From Opitutia bacterium UBA4654 (lineage in GTDB: Bacteria > Verrucomicrobiota > Verrucomicrobiia > Opitutales > Intestinicryptomonadaceae): a DNA stretch of 6,713 bases. Made by a program: the position numbers and the translations under genes. The DNA is taken from assembly GCA_002405555.1 (NCBI GenBank), contig DHMA01000012.1, forward strand, positions 6,871 to 13,583, in the 5' to 3' direction. The notes under the pieces are model-generated. The model ran no database searches. It was not told where the DNA came from and saw only the letters and a program-made list of their open reading frames with translations. Below are positions 1 through 6,016 of the stretch, one piece after another; positions within the stretch are counted from its first letter, which is position 1, and every line of letters begins with the position of its first letter.

Positions 1-1
1 C

Positions 2-2287
2 TCCATCGCGAAAAATTCGCGTTCGTTCCGCGAAATGGCTTTGAAAAACCGCGTTGCCGCGCGCGTTGTCGGCGGCATCAACAGGGGCGTGGGCTTGGGC
101 GACTGGGCGAGCCCCGCGCCCGACAGGACTACGGCGGTAAAGCTCAGAACGCGCGAGTATGCGCAGGCGATTTTGGCGTACAAGGAAAAGGCGGGCTTGG
201 AAGCCCCGTCGAGCGGGCACGTTCGCGAGCGCAAGCTCGAAGCACTCGAACGCGAGCTGAAAAACGACCCCGTTTTGGCGTGCACAATCTTCCGCGACGA
301 GGCGAAGTCGGACAAGGCAAACCAGATTATAACGGTTTGGAGCAAGGGCGAAAAGGTGGCGTGGCAAGTTCACGACAGGGGGCTTTACGAGGCTTTGGCG
401 GGTATGGACAACACCGCCTCTTGGTTCTGGGAAACGTGGCTGGGGCAGCTCTTGGGCGGTTCGGCGCGCGTTTTGCGTGCGGGTGCGACTTCGGCGTTTC
501 AATTCACGGCGGGCAACTTGGCGCGCGACATTCAGGCGGCGGCGGTATTTTCGAACAACGGCTACGTTCCGATTGCAAGCGCGTTGAGGCACGGTTTGAT
601 TCCCGCGGCTATCGGTTCGGCGAAGCGTGTGGGCGAGGCGTTCGGGCGCGACACTTCGAAGTGGTTCAAGCAGAGTTTTCTTGCGGAGAATGCGAAGCTT
701 TATGACGAATGGGTTGCGGGTGGCGGCGCGATGGCGACTTTTGCCGAGAACGGCGTTCAGACGGCGGAGGAAGTATCGGTTGACGAGATGTTGGCGCGGC
801 GGAGCTTGGCGGCGGACTGGTTCGACAAGTTCAAGCGCGCGCCGATTAAGCGGACTGCCGAGCTTTTGGCGACGCCCTTTGAGGGGGTGTCGAAGTTTTC
901 CGAGGAGGTAAACAGGCTGGCGGAGTTCGGGCTTAGCCGCAAGAATGCGATAAAGAGGCTTCGCAAGGAGCGCGGTTTGACTGAGGCGCAGGCGCGCGAA
1001 GTTTGGGACGGTGCGGAGGGTGCGGCGTTGCGGCGCAGGGCGGCGAACGATTCCAAGGAGATTACGCTCAACTTTTCGCGCGGCGGTCGCTACGGCAAGC
1101 AGGTGAATATGGTTGTTCCCTTTTTCAATGCGGGTATGCAGGGGCTTTTCAAGTATGCTACGGACTTGAACCCCGTGGACTGGGTGCGGCTTTGTGTTGC
1201 CTTGCGCGAGGCGAACCTTTCCGAAATGGCGGCGAGTGTGAAGAAAAACAATGCGGTAAAGCTTGCGAAAGTTGTTGCGATTTCCGCCATTGCCGCAGCC
1301 CTCAAAGCCGCCCTCTACAACGCTCTCGACGACGACGACAAGCGCAGGCTCGACAACCTGCCCGACTGGCGCAAGCGGACTTACTGGACGTTCATAATCG
1401 GCGGCGTGATGTATCAGATTCCGAAAGCGCAGGAGCTTACCCCGTTTTGCGCGGTCTTCGACAAGGCGGCAAAGGCGGCTTACGGTATCGAGCAGGACGC
1501 GGAGGGCGACGTGTTGCCGACTTCGTGGGACATTCTTTCGCCGTCGATTGTGCCGCAATTCGCAAAGCCCTTCATTGAGCTTTACACGAACAGAAACTTG
1601 TTCACGGGCGCGGAGCTGATTCCGCAGACGATTCGCCAAAACAGGCTGCCGAGTGCGCAGGAGCTGCCGTCTACGTCTTCAACGGCAAAGTGGATTTCGC
1701 GCCTGCTTGCCGAGCGCGGTGTGGAGGTATCGCCGATTCATCTTGATTGGGGCGTGAATACGCTCTTTTCTTCGCTTGGACGCTGGGTTGTGAAGAATAC
1801 GGGCGACAGGCTGGCGGAGTCGGCGGGCGGTGTGCCGTCTTCGCCCGAGGGTATGCGCGGGTTGGCGAGCCTTACGGGTTTGGACAAGTTCATTGTGCCC
1901 GAGTATTCGGCAAGTCGATATGTCCAGAAATTCTACGAGGGCAAGACCGAATGGGCGCAGATTAAGGGCACGGTGAAGAAAGTAAGTGAGCACAAGCTGC
2001 CCGCGCGGACTTGGACGGACGCGCAGATTCGGCGCGCGGAGTGGTACGAGGGCAGGCGGGACGGCGTGGAAATGTCGCGCGAGCGCGAAATAAACTTGGT
2101 TGTAAAGGCGATTTCCGAAATCAACGCGGCGATAAGCGAGGCGAAAAATTCTACCGAGCTTACGCCCCGCCAGAAGCGCGAGGCGATTCTCGAAAACAAG
2201 AAGAAAATCGATAACCTTGCCGAAAGCGCGTACAAGGAGCTGATTTATTCCGAGGAAAAATACAGGCATTGGAAGTCGGGCAACTGA
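2..2287 (+). CDS. Large polyvalent phage protein, C-terminal part with LPD38-like region (5' end outside window)
   Basis: The frame is open from base 2 and the first ATG (35) has no Shine-Dalgarno sequence before it, so the gene begins upstream; about 760 residues are visible. Numbering from that ATG, the signature GNLARDI lies near residues 160-166 and NMVVPFFNAG near 358-367. A hydrophobic helix follows (about 411-430), then an acidic DDDDK stretch and a YWTFIIGG..YQIPK segment to about 475. This order matches, from memory, the Large Polyvalent Protein Associated Domain 38 found at the ends of giant multidomain phage and conjugative-element proteins, thought to travel into the new host with the DNA. 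The C-terminus (about 640-750) is helical and charged, with no recognised enzyme motif. It ends with TGA just before a terminator, so it is the last gene of its transcript. The family call is moderately sure; the molecular role is inferred. Confidence 0.72.
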   Translation, partial: SIAKNSRSFREMALKNRVAARVVGGINRGVGLGDWASPAPDRTTAVKLRTREYAQAILAYKEKAGLEAPSSGHVRERKLEALERELKNDPVLACTIFRDEAKSDKANQIITVWSKGEKVAWQVHDRGLYEALAGMDNTASWFWETWLGQLLGGSARVLRAGATSAFQFTAGNLARDIQAAAVFSNNGYVPIASALRHGLIPAAIGSAKRVGEAFGRDTSKWFKQSFLAENAKLYDEWVAGGGAMATFAENGVQTAEEVSVDEMLARRSLAADWFDKFKRAPIKRTAELLATPFEGVSKFSEEVNRLAEFGLSRKNAIKRLRKERGLTEAQAREVWDGAEGAALRRRAANDSKEITLNFSRGGRYGKQVNMVVPFFNAGMQGLFKYATDLNPVDWVRLCVALREANLSEMAASVKKNNAVKLAKVVAISAIAAALKAALYNALDDDDKRRLDNLPDWRKRTYWTFIIGGVMYQIPKAQELTPFCAVFDKAAKAAYGIEQDAEGDVLPTSWDILSPSIVPQFAKPFIELYTNRNLFTGAELIPQTIRQNRLPSAQELPSTSSTAKWISRLLAERGVEVSPIHLDWGVNTLFSSLGRWVVKNTGDRLAESAGGVPSSPEGMRGLASLTGLDKFIVPEYSASRYVQKFYEGKTEWAQIKGTVKKVSEHKLPARTWTDAQIRRAEWYEGRRDGVEMSREREINLVVKAISEINAAISEAKNSTELTPRQKREAILENKKKIDNLAESAYKELIYSEEKYRHWKSGN

Positions 2288-2294
2288 CGGCGGG

Positions 2295-2327
2295 AAAAGG
2301 GGCGGTGGCGCGTTGCCCCTTTTTTTT
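2295..2327 (+). terminator. Intrinsic terminator after the polyvalent protein gene
   Basis: A perfect 9-bp stem, AAAAGGGGC (2295-2303) with GCCCCTTTT (2315-2323), closes an 11-base loop and runs into an unbroken T tract to 2327. It starts 8 bases after the stop codon, so it most likely ends the long upstream transcript. The DUF4258/DUF2283 cassette would then need its own promoter. Confidence 0.85.
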
Positions 2328-2365
2328 GCGATTTTAGTTGAATTTTCGGCGGTCGATATGCTTAA

Positions 2366-2653
2366 ATGACGGAAATTCAAAAAAGCACATTGACGAAGAA
2401 ATCAAAAATCAACTTGATTGCTTCCGCGCATTTTAAATCAAGGCTCGCCGAACGAGGCGTGTCTTGGGCTGAGTGCGAAGAAACAATCAACAATCCAACC
2501 CGAAAAGCCGAGATGGGAAAGGGGACGCAGGGCGGCGTTAAGCGCTCGTACGAAAAAGACTTTGCCGACAAAACGATAGTCGTTGTGGTCGGCGAAAGCT
2601 TGCCGAAGACCAAAAATGTTCTCGGAATAACGGTTTGGAGGAAAGAAGGCTAA
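2366..2653 (+). CDS. DUF4258 family protein, likely toxin of a toxin-antitoxin-type pair
   Basis: The 95-aa product fits DUF4258. After a basic N-terminus it has AHFKSRLAERG (about 21-31; His22, Arg26, Arg30), then SWAECEETINNP (33-44), a KR pair at 59-60, a strand IVVVVGE (71-77) and the closing strand LGITVW (86-91). This is the order expected for the small RelE/BrnT-like fold of the family. DUF4258 genes often sit beside a DUF2283 gene, as here, and such pairs have been proposed as toxin-antitoxin modules, with DUF4258 the likely RNase-like toxin. The start has only a weak GGCGG about 13 bases upstream. An ATG at 2358 gives just three codons and its stop overlaps this start. The next gene begins one base after the stop. 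Family call fairly secure; toxicity is inferred. Confidence 0.8.
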   Translation: MTEIQKSTLTKKSKINLIASAHFKSRLAERGVSWAECEETINNPTRKAEMGKGTQGGVKRSYEKDFADKTIVVVVGESLPKTKNVLGITVWRKEG

Positions 2654-2654
2654 T

Positions 2655-2960
2655 ATGAAAAACGTAAATGTAATTCAGGTTGTCAGCAAAAAAGCTCCGA
2701 TTATAACAATCGACCCTTTTACGCGGGCGGTTTATGTTCGTTTTTCGTCGAATAAGGTTGCCAAGACAATCGACGATTCCGACGGCGGCGCGATTGTCAA
2801 CATAGACATTGACGCAAAGGGCGATGTTGTCGGCGTGGAGCTTGTCGGGGTGGGTAAGGTTTCGATTGCAAAAATGGGAAGAATTTTATCGAAACGCATT
2901 TCCAATCTGCCCGACTTGTCCAAGGCGGAAATCGAATCGGACGCGCCTTTGTCTGTTTGA
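2655..2960 (+). CDS. DUF2283 family protein, likely antitoxin partner
   Basis: The 101-aa product has the DUF2283 pattern. A strand ending ITIDP (17-21) leads to AVYVRF (25-30), followed by IVNIDIDAKGDVVGVELVGV (47-66), the typical D-x-D-x-x-G-x-V-x-G-[IV]-E-[IL] core. A C-terminal extension (about 70-101) carries MGRILSKRI and an acidic tail and may contact the partner. It begins one base after the DUF4258 stop, with AAGG 5 bases before the ATG and GGAGG 13 bases before it, so the pair is almost certainly one transcript. The likely role is neutralising the DUF4258 protein by direct binding; this is inferred from gene pairing. The TGA stop lies inside an inverted-repeat arm of the following intergenic element. 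No terminator with a T tract on the + strand was seen after it. Confidence 0.78.
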   Translation: MKNVNVIQVVSKKAPIITIDPFTRAVYVRFSSNKVAKTIDDSDGGAIVNIDIDAKGDVVGVELVGVGKVSIAKMGRILSKRISNLPDLSKAEIESDAPLSV

Positions 2961-3018
2961 TTCCGTTCGCGGCAAAGAAATAGGCGGCGCGGGGTTGCCG
3001 CGTCGCCTATGGAATCAA
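2957..3018. repeat. Nested inverted repeat between the cassette and the integrase
   Basis: Outer arms TTGATTCC (2957-2964) and GGAATCAA (3011-3018) are exact complements and enclose the strong hairpin at 2980-3010. An alternative pairing is CGCGGC (2968-2973) with GCCGCG (2997-3002). A further inverted repeat, CCTATG (3006-3011) and CATAGG (3020-3025), overlaps the right arm. The whole lies between convergent genes. It could be an extended bidirectional terminator or a protein-binding region beside an attachment site. Confidence 0.6.
2974..3010 (-). terminator. Probable terminator of the minus-strand integrase operon
   Basis: Read on the minus strand, ATAGGCG-A-CGCGG pairs with CCGCG-C-CGCCTAT: 12 base pairs with a single A/C mismatch and a 5-base loop. 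It is followed by TTTCTTT (2980-2974), a modest, interrupted T tract. It lies about 60 bases past the integrase stop. The weak T tract keeps this below certainty; on the + strand the hairpin has no T run. Confidence 0.45.
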
Positions 3019-3026
3019 GCATAGGA

Positions 3027-3049
3027 CAAACAAGCATCTAACTTGTCTG
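3027..3049. other. Candidate recombinase core attachment site (attP-like)
   Basis: Arms CAAACAAG (3027-3034) and CTTGTCTG (3042-3049) are inverted copies with 7 of 8 positions matching, separated by the 7-base spacer CATCTAA. Two inverted binding sites around a 6-8 base spacer is the usual core geometry for tyrosine recombinases. The site is 18 bases beyond the integrase stop, where phage attP sites often lie. Short inverted repeats occur by chance, and neither a second att copy nor a host target is in the window, so this stays a candidate. Confidence 0.35.
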
Positions 3050-3067
3050 AACCGAAATGTATTTTTG

Positions 3068-4180
3068 CTACAAAGGCTTTATTGCCGTTAGCAGGTTTGC
3101 GTAATATTTTGTAGTTGTATTTACGCTATTGCCGATGAATTTCGACGCAAGAAAAATATTTCCCGTGCGGTCGAGCATTTCGGAGCAAGCCATTTTCCGC
3201 ATTTCGTGGAGCTTTTTGGCGCGGTCGGGAAGATAGGCTTTGAGCCATTCGTTGGCGCGTTTGTAGGTTTGCGCGGCTTCGAAGTCGGTATTTTTGATTG
3301 CGGCAAGCCACTTGTCGAGGCGGTCGCGGTCAACGGGAATTTGGCGGTTTTTCGTGCCGCGCTTGGTGGTAAATGCGCCGTCTTCGGCTACGTTGATGTA
3401 GGTTGCGCCACGTCGGCGGACTATCCAAGACGGGCGGAAATGCCTGATTTCGTTTAGCGTCATTCCCGCGAAGCGCGCCATTTGGTACATCGCGGCAACG
3501 TCGGGCGCGGGTATGCCCCGCCCGCGTTTGCCGTCGAGCGCGAGCGCGGAAAGGCGTTTTAATGTTGCGTCGGTCTCTTCGTCGATGGGCGAAAATGCGG
3601 GTTTTTTGGTCGGCGTGAGTTCGGGCGTTTCGGCGAAGTCGATTGCGTTTTGCGGTATGGTGTAGCCCGCGCGGGCGTACGCTTCGAGTGCGCGGCGCGA
3701 GAACACACTTTTTGCCTGCCGCCACGTCGAATTAAGGCTTGTGTTTTTGTCGGGATTGGGAATGTCCCAATTCAAGCCCGTTTTCTGGTAGCAATAACGC
3801 CGCCACGTTTCGACGATTTGCGGCGAGAGTTCGGAAAGCGTTATTGTTAGCGCGTCGAGCTTTGCCGCGCGGAGAATTAGCATAAGCGATTGCGCGTTTT
3901 TGTGCGCGGTTGCGGGCTTCAAGCTTGCCCCGCTGTTATTTGCGTTGGCGAGTGTTTTGTAGACTGCCAAGATGTCGGTAAGCTTCGGATTTTTGCGGGC
4001 GGCGGCGCGTTCGGCGATTGCGGTTGCCGCCGTCTTTGCGGCGTTGCGTTTGCTGTTTGCCTCTATGCAAAGTCGCGTGCGCGCGCCGTCGATTGTCGCG
4101 CGGGCGCGGTACTTTCCGCCCGTCTTTTTCAGGCGGGCGAAAAGCATTTGTTCGAGAGTTTGCGGGGTTTTCGTTTTCAT
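3068..4180 (-). CDS. int: Tyrosine recombinase (phage-type integrase), divergent catalytic set
   Basis: The 370-aa size and layout fit phage integrases: an arm-binding-like N-terminus (KYRARATIDGARTRLCIE, about 23-40), a helical core-binding domain (about 65-165) and a C-terminal catalytic domain (about 200-370). Visible catalytic elements are a lysine in the TTKRGTKNRQIPV hairpin (Lys273 or 277), H325-E-M-R328, and the nucleophile in TTKYYANL (Tyr360 or 359). In FAGMTLNEIRHF (237-248), Thr241 stands where the family normally has the first catalytic Arg. In FIGNS (348-352), Asn351 replaces the usual His/Trp. It may be a variant enzyme or a weakened one. The start is the ATG at 4180, sharing one base with the DUF6876 stop (TGATG), so translation is probably coupled; no Shine-Dalgarno is seen. 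A longer frame to 4384 only overlaps DUF6876. It would integrate or excise the element. Confidence 0.88.
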   Translation of the reverse strand: MKTKTPQTLEQMLFARLKKTGGKYRARATIDGARTRLCIEANSKRNAAKTAATAIAERAAARKNPKLTDILAVYKTLANANNSGASLKPATAHKNAQSLMLILRAAKLDALTITLSELSPQIVETWRRYCYQKTGLNWDIPNPDKNTSLNSTWRQAKSVFSRRALEAYARAGYTIPQNAIDFAETPELTPTKKPAFSPIDEETDATLKRLSALALDGKRGRGIPAPDVAAMYQMARFAGMTLNEIRHFRPSWIVRRRGATYINVAEDGAFTTKRGTKNRQIPVDRDRLDKWLAAIKNTDFEAAQTYKRANEWLKAYLPDRAKKLHEMRKMACSEMLDRTGNIFLASKFIGNSVNTTTKYYANLLTAIKPL

Positions 4181-4605
4181 CAGTATTCGGAGGTGAGTAG
4201 CATTATTCCGTCCAAGATGTAGAAGCCGAACGCGCCTGCGGGGAAGTCGGTATAGTCGAACTCCTGCGAAAAATCGGCTTGTCCGACGTTGCCGCGCGAG
4301 TCGATGGGCGTGCCGTCGTCGCGGAAGTCGAATGTTATTAAAAGCCTGCCCTTGTCGTCTTGGCTCTCCATTCTGACCGCCCAAAAGCCGCTTTTAAATT
4401 GCGGGTTGTCCATCGCCGCCGCGTGGATTGTGTCGAGCAGCCAATACGCGCCCGCAAGTTCCGCCATTTTGCGGATTCCGTCGGTGTAGCGCAAGCCGCG
4501 CGCGCCGAATGTCGGGCTTGTAAAGTAGTGTTCCGTGCCGATGTAGCCGCTTAAAGCGGCTTCGAGTTCGGCGGCGGTTTCGGGTTCGGGGTTCGTTGTA
4601 TTCAT
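4180..4605 (-). CDS. DUF6876 family protein (gene F)
   Basis: The 141-aa product matches my memory of DUF6876: GTEHYFTSP near 23-31, LRYTDGIRKMAELAGAYWLL (38-57), the WAVRMES strand (74-80), then YTDFPAGAFGFYIL (117-130) and a terminal SEY. The family is common in mobile elements and has no established activity. There is no signal peptide, membrane helix or metal-binding cluster, so it is probably cytoplasmic. The start is the MNTT ATG at 4605, preceded by GGAAAGG at a useful distance; the leader is 22/26 identical to that of gene D. Its stop shares a base with the integrase start, so the two are made together, possibly with a function in integration or in DNA handling after entry; that is inference. 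The family call is fairly secure. Confidence 0.8.
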   Translation of the reverse strand: MNTTNPEPETAAELEAALSGYIGTEHYFTSPTFGARGLRYTDGIRKMAELAGAYWLLDTIHAAAMDNPQFKSGFWAVRMESQDDKGRLLITFDFRDDGTPIDSRGNVGQADFSQEFDYTDFPAGAFGFYILDGIMLLTSEY

Positions 4606-4623
4606 TGCGTTTGCCTTTCCGTT
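4598..4623 (-). repeat. Leader repeat family 1, copy at gene F
   Basis: This 26-base element spans 18 bases before the ATG, the ATG and five bases after it. It reads AACGGAAAGG then CAAACGCA before the start codon. It matches the copy at gene D (5974-5999) at 22 of 26 positions, including the bases between the ribosome-binding AAGG and the start. The two proteins are otherwise unlike beyond the shared MNTT. Confidence 0.7.
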
Positions 4624-4627
4624 AGTG

Positions 4628-5269
4628 TTAAAATTTTTCGATTTTTTCGCTTTCGCAAACTTTGCCGCGGGAAACAAAGATTTTCGCTTTGCGCTCCCAT
4701 ACGCAAAAGCCGACGGCGTTTTTGATGATGATTTGCCCGCCGCGCCCGCAATCGGTCGCGGATATTGTCAAGGTTTTCGGCGCGTCGAATTTCTCGACGG
4801 TGAGCCGCCCGCGCGACTCGTAGACTTGCCGCCGCGTGATGTATTCGGCGGCGCGGAATGCGTCCGCGTCAACCGCGCAAATTTCAACGGCGTTTTCGCC
4901 GTCGCCGTAAAAGTTCGAATAGTCTTTGCCGTCGATTACGATTTGCCCGCGGTCGGATATGGTCGAAAAACAGTCGATTTTTTCCGACGGCAAAACCTGC
5001 GCAAGCTTCGCTTCAAACGCTTTCGCGGCGCGCGCGGCTTTGCGGCGGAGCGTGTCCGCCGTGAAGCTCTTTAAAATTTCGTAGTGCTCGCCGTGCTTGC
5101 CGCCGCGCGGCGCGGAGTTCGCCCGCTTGGCGTATTTGACGGCGCAAGCGTAATCCAATAGCCGCGTTTCTTCGAGCGTTAAGCGGTCTTTGTAGCGCGT
5201 CCAGCGTCCGCTTCCATCTGCGCGGTAAAGGTAGATTTTTTCTGCTTTGATATATTTTTTCGGATTCAT
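4628..5269 (-). CDS. Hypothetical protein (gene E), family not recognised
   Basis: This 213-aa protein is not recognised. It begins with a short strand-rich segment (KIYLYRADGSGRWTRYKD, 11-28), followed by basic helices up to about residue 95 with the RRKAARAAKAFEAK stretch (75-88). A strand-rich second half follows. That half contains two similar pieces, ISDRGQIVIDGKDY (104-117) and IS..GRGGQIIIKN (169-184), which may be a weak internal repeat. There is no signal peptide or membrane helix; the basic helices would suit nucleic-acid binding, but that is a guess. The ATG at 5269 is preceded by AAGGA at good spacing and by a family 2 leader. A start at 5335 would overlap gene D. Gene F begins 22 bases after its stop, so it is within the operon. 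Confidence 0.75.
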   Translation of the reverse strand: MNPKKYIKAEKIYLYRADGSGRWTRYKDRLTLEETRLLDYACAVKYAKRANSAPRGGKHGEHYEILKSFTADTLRRKAARAAKAFEAKLAQVLPSEKIDCFSTISDRGQIVIDGKDYSNFYGDGENAVEICAVDADAFRAAEYITRRQVYESRGRLTVEKFDAPKTLTISATDCGRGGQIIIKNAVGFCVWERKAKIFVSRGKVCESEKIEKF

Positions 5270-5278
5270 AGATTTTTT

Positions 5279-5304
5279 TCCTTGCTTGATTTCGGGTTTC
5301 CCGC
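5279..5304 (-). repeat. Leader repeat family 2, copy at gene E
   Basis: Read on the minus strand it gives GCGGGAAACC, then CGAAATCAAGC and AAGGA, 9 bases before the ATG of gene E. The CGAAATCAAGCAA part recurs before gene C with one extra A. The GCGGGAAAC.CGAA part recurs before gene A. A small hairpin, CGGG-AAA-CCCG, lies in the 5' part. Confidence 0.6.
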
Positions 5305-5309
5305 GCCTG

Positions 5310-5981
5310 CTAAATTGCAAGCGCGAGCTGTTCAACGTACTTTACGGGCGCGGCGGGTTGCGCCGTTGCGGGGCTTTCCGTTGCCTTTGCGGGCGCGGGT
5401 TGCGCGGGCTTGCTTACCGTGGTTGCGGGCTTGCTTGCCGCCGTCGGAGCTTGCGCGGGTTTGCTGTCGGTTGCGCTGGTCGTGCCTGTGTCCGTGCTTT
5501 CGGCGGGCTTGCCGTCGGTGGGTTTCGCGGGTTGGCAATGCGGCGGAATCAATTCCGTCGGCTCGTATTCCGCGCCGTCGGGCGTGTAGCCCTCACGGTT
5601 TTTGACCTGCGCGGCGCAAAAAATGTAGGCGACATAGAAATTTTCCCGTTCGGGCTTTGTTTCGCCGCTTTCGCCGTCCGCGCCCGTGCCCGCGTCGGTT
5701 GCGGTGCTTGCGCCTGTGTCCGTGTCCGTGTCGGCTTTGTCCGCTTTAATCGGGCGACTCCACACGGCAAAGCCGCGTTCGCCTTTCGCAACGTAAAAGC
5801 CCTTGGATTTCCAACCGCGAAACGTGTCCCACGCGTCCGCGCGGGCTTGGTTGCTGTAAATGTCGGTTAAAAGCTCATTGACCGACTTGCCCGCCGCCGC
5901 GGCAAGGGGCTTTAATTTCGCCGACGCGGCGCGCAAAAATGCGCGCGCGGGGCTTTGTGTGTGGTGTGTGGTGGTGTTCAT
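5310..5981 (-). CDS. ArdC N-terminal-like protein with low-complexity insert and tail (gene D)
   Basis: The 223-aa product carries TFRGWKSKGFYVAKGERGFA (53-72) and, later, NFYVAYIFCAAQV (114-126). Together these match the W-x-x-x-G-x-x-V-x-K-G-E-[KR]-G ... Y-x-[VI]-F pattern of the ArdC N-terminal domain, a single-stranded DNA-binding module tied to antirestriction and to mobile-element DNA entry. The two halves are separated by an acidic Thr/Asp/Gly-rich insert (about 80-112). The tail (about 150-212) is rich in Pro, Ala, Thr and Lys, with four [GS]KPA repeats, and ends in the hydrophobic YVEQLALAI. The zincin-type protease domain of full-length ArdC is absent. The start is the MNTT ATG at 5981, with a family 1 leader, 32 bases after gene C. 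A role in protecting or handling entering DNA is inferred; the domain call is moderate. Confidence 0.65.
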   Translation of the reverse strand: MNTTTHHTQSPARAFLRAASAKLKPLAAAAGKSVNELLTDIYSNQARADAWDTFRGWKSKGFYVAKGERGFAVWSRPIKADKADTDTDTGASTATDAGTGADGESGETKPERENFYVAYIFCAAQVKNREGYTPDGAEYEPTELIPPHCQPAKPTDGKPAESTDTGTTSATDSKPAQAPTAASKPATTVSKPAQPAPAKATESPATAQPAAPVKYVEQLALAI

Positions 5982-5999
5982 TGTGTTTGCCCTTTCGTT
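5974..5999 (-). repeat. Leader repeat family 1, copy at gene D
   Basis: The second copy reads AACGAAAGGGC then AAACACA before the ATG of gene D. It differs from the gene F copy at 4 of 26 positions. The AAGG-type ribosome-binding site and its distance to the ATG are conserved. Confidence 0.7.
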
Positions 6000-6016
6000 C
6001 TTACTTATCTTACTTA
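5999..6016 (-). repeat. Perfect 9-bp tandem duplication at the end of gene C
   Basis: On the minus strand TAAGTAAGA occurs twice back to back. The first TAA is the stop of gene C and the second repeat supplies a second in-frame TAA. It directly abuts the gene D leader repeat. It is probably a small slippage duplication. Confidence 0.7.

Noticed and set aside
2288..2365. A promoter for the DUF4258/DUF2283 cassette
   Set aside because: A TTGAAT at 2338 has no acceptable -10 box at a normal distance, and other promoter types gave no clear match, so none is annotated.
1679..2380. Long minus-strand ORF of 233 codons opposite the polyvalent protein gene
   Set aside because: It is antisense to a recognised coding frame, is rich in Arg/Leu/Pro as expected of a GC-rich mirror frame, and would run through the terminator hairpin.
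2961..3067. A tRNA or tRNA 3' end as the integration target
   Set aside because: No T-arm sequence (GTTCGA-type) or CCA-adjacent acceptor stem could be found in this stretch.
4181..4384. N-terminal extension of the integrase frame to 4384
   Set aside because: The extra 68 residues are Arg-rich, overlap DUF6876 almost to its middle, and the ATG at 4180 gives the usual integrase length and a coupled start.
4606..4677. Longer start for gene F at 4677
   Set aside because: It would overlap the end of gene E, while the ATG at 4605 shares the conserved leader with gene D.
5270..5335. Longer start for gene E at 5335
   Set aside because: It would overlap the end of gene D. The ATG at 5269 has a good AAGGA and a leader shared with other genes.
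5247..5870. Plus-strand ORF of 207 codons over genes D and E
   Set aside because: The product is a Gly/Arg/Cys/Val-rich mirror of the repetitive KPA and TD codons of gene D and crosses the junction of two supported minus-strand genes.
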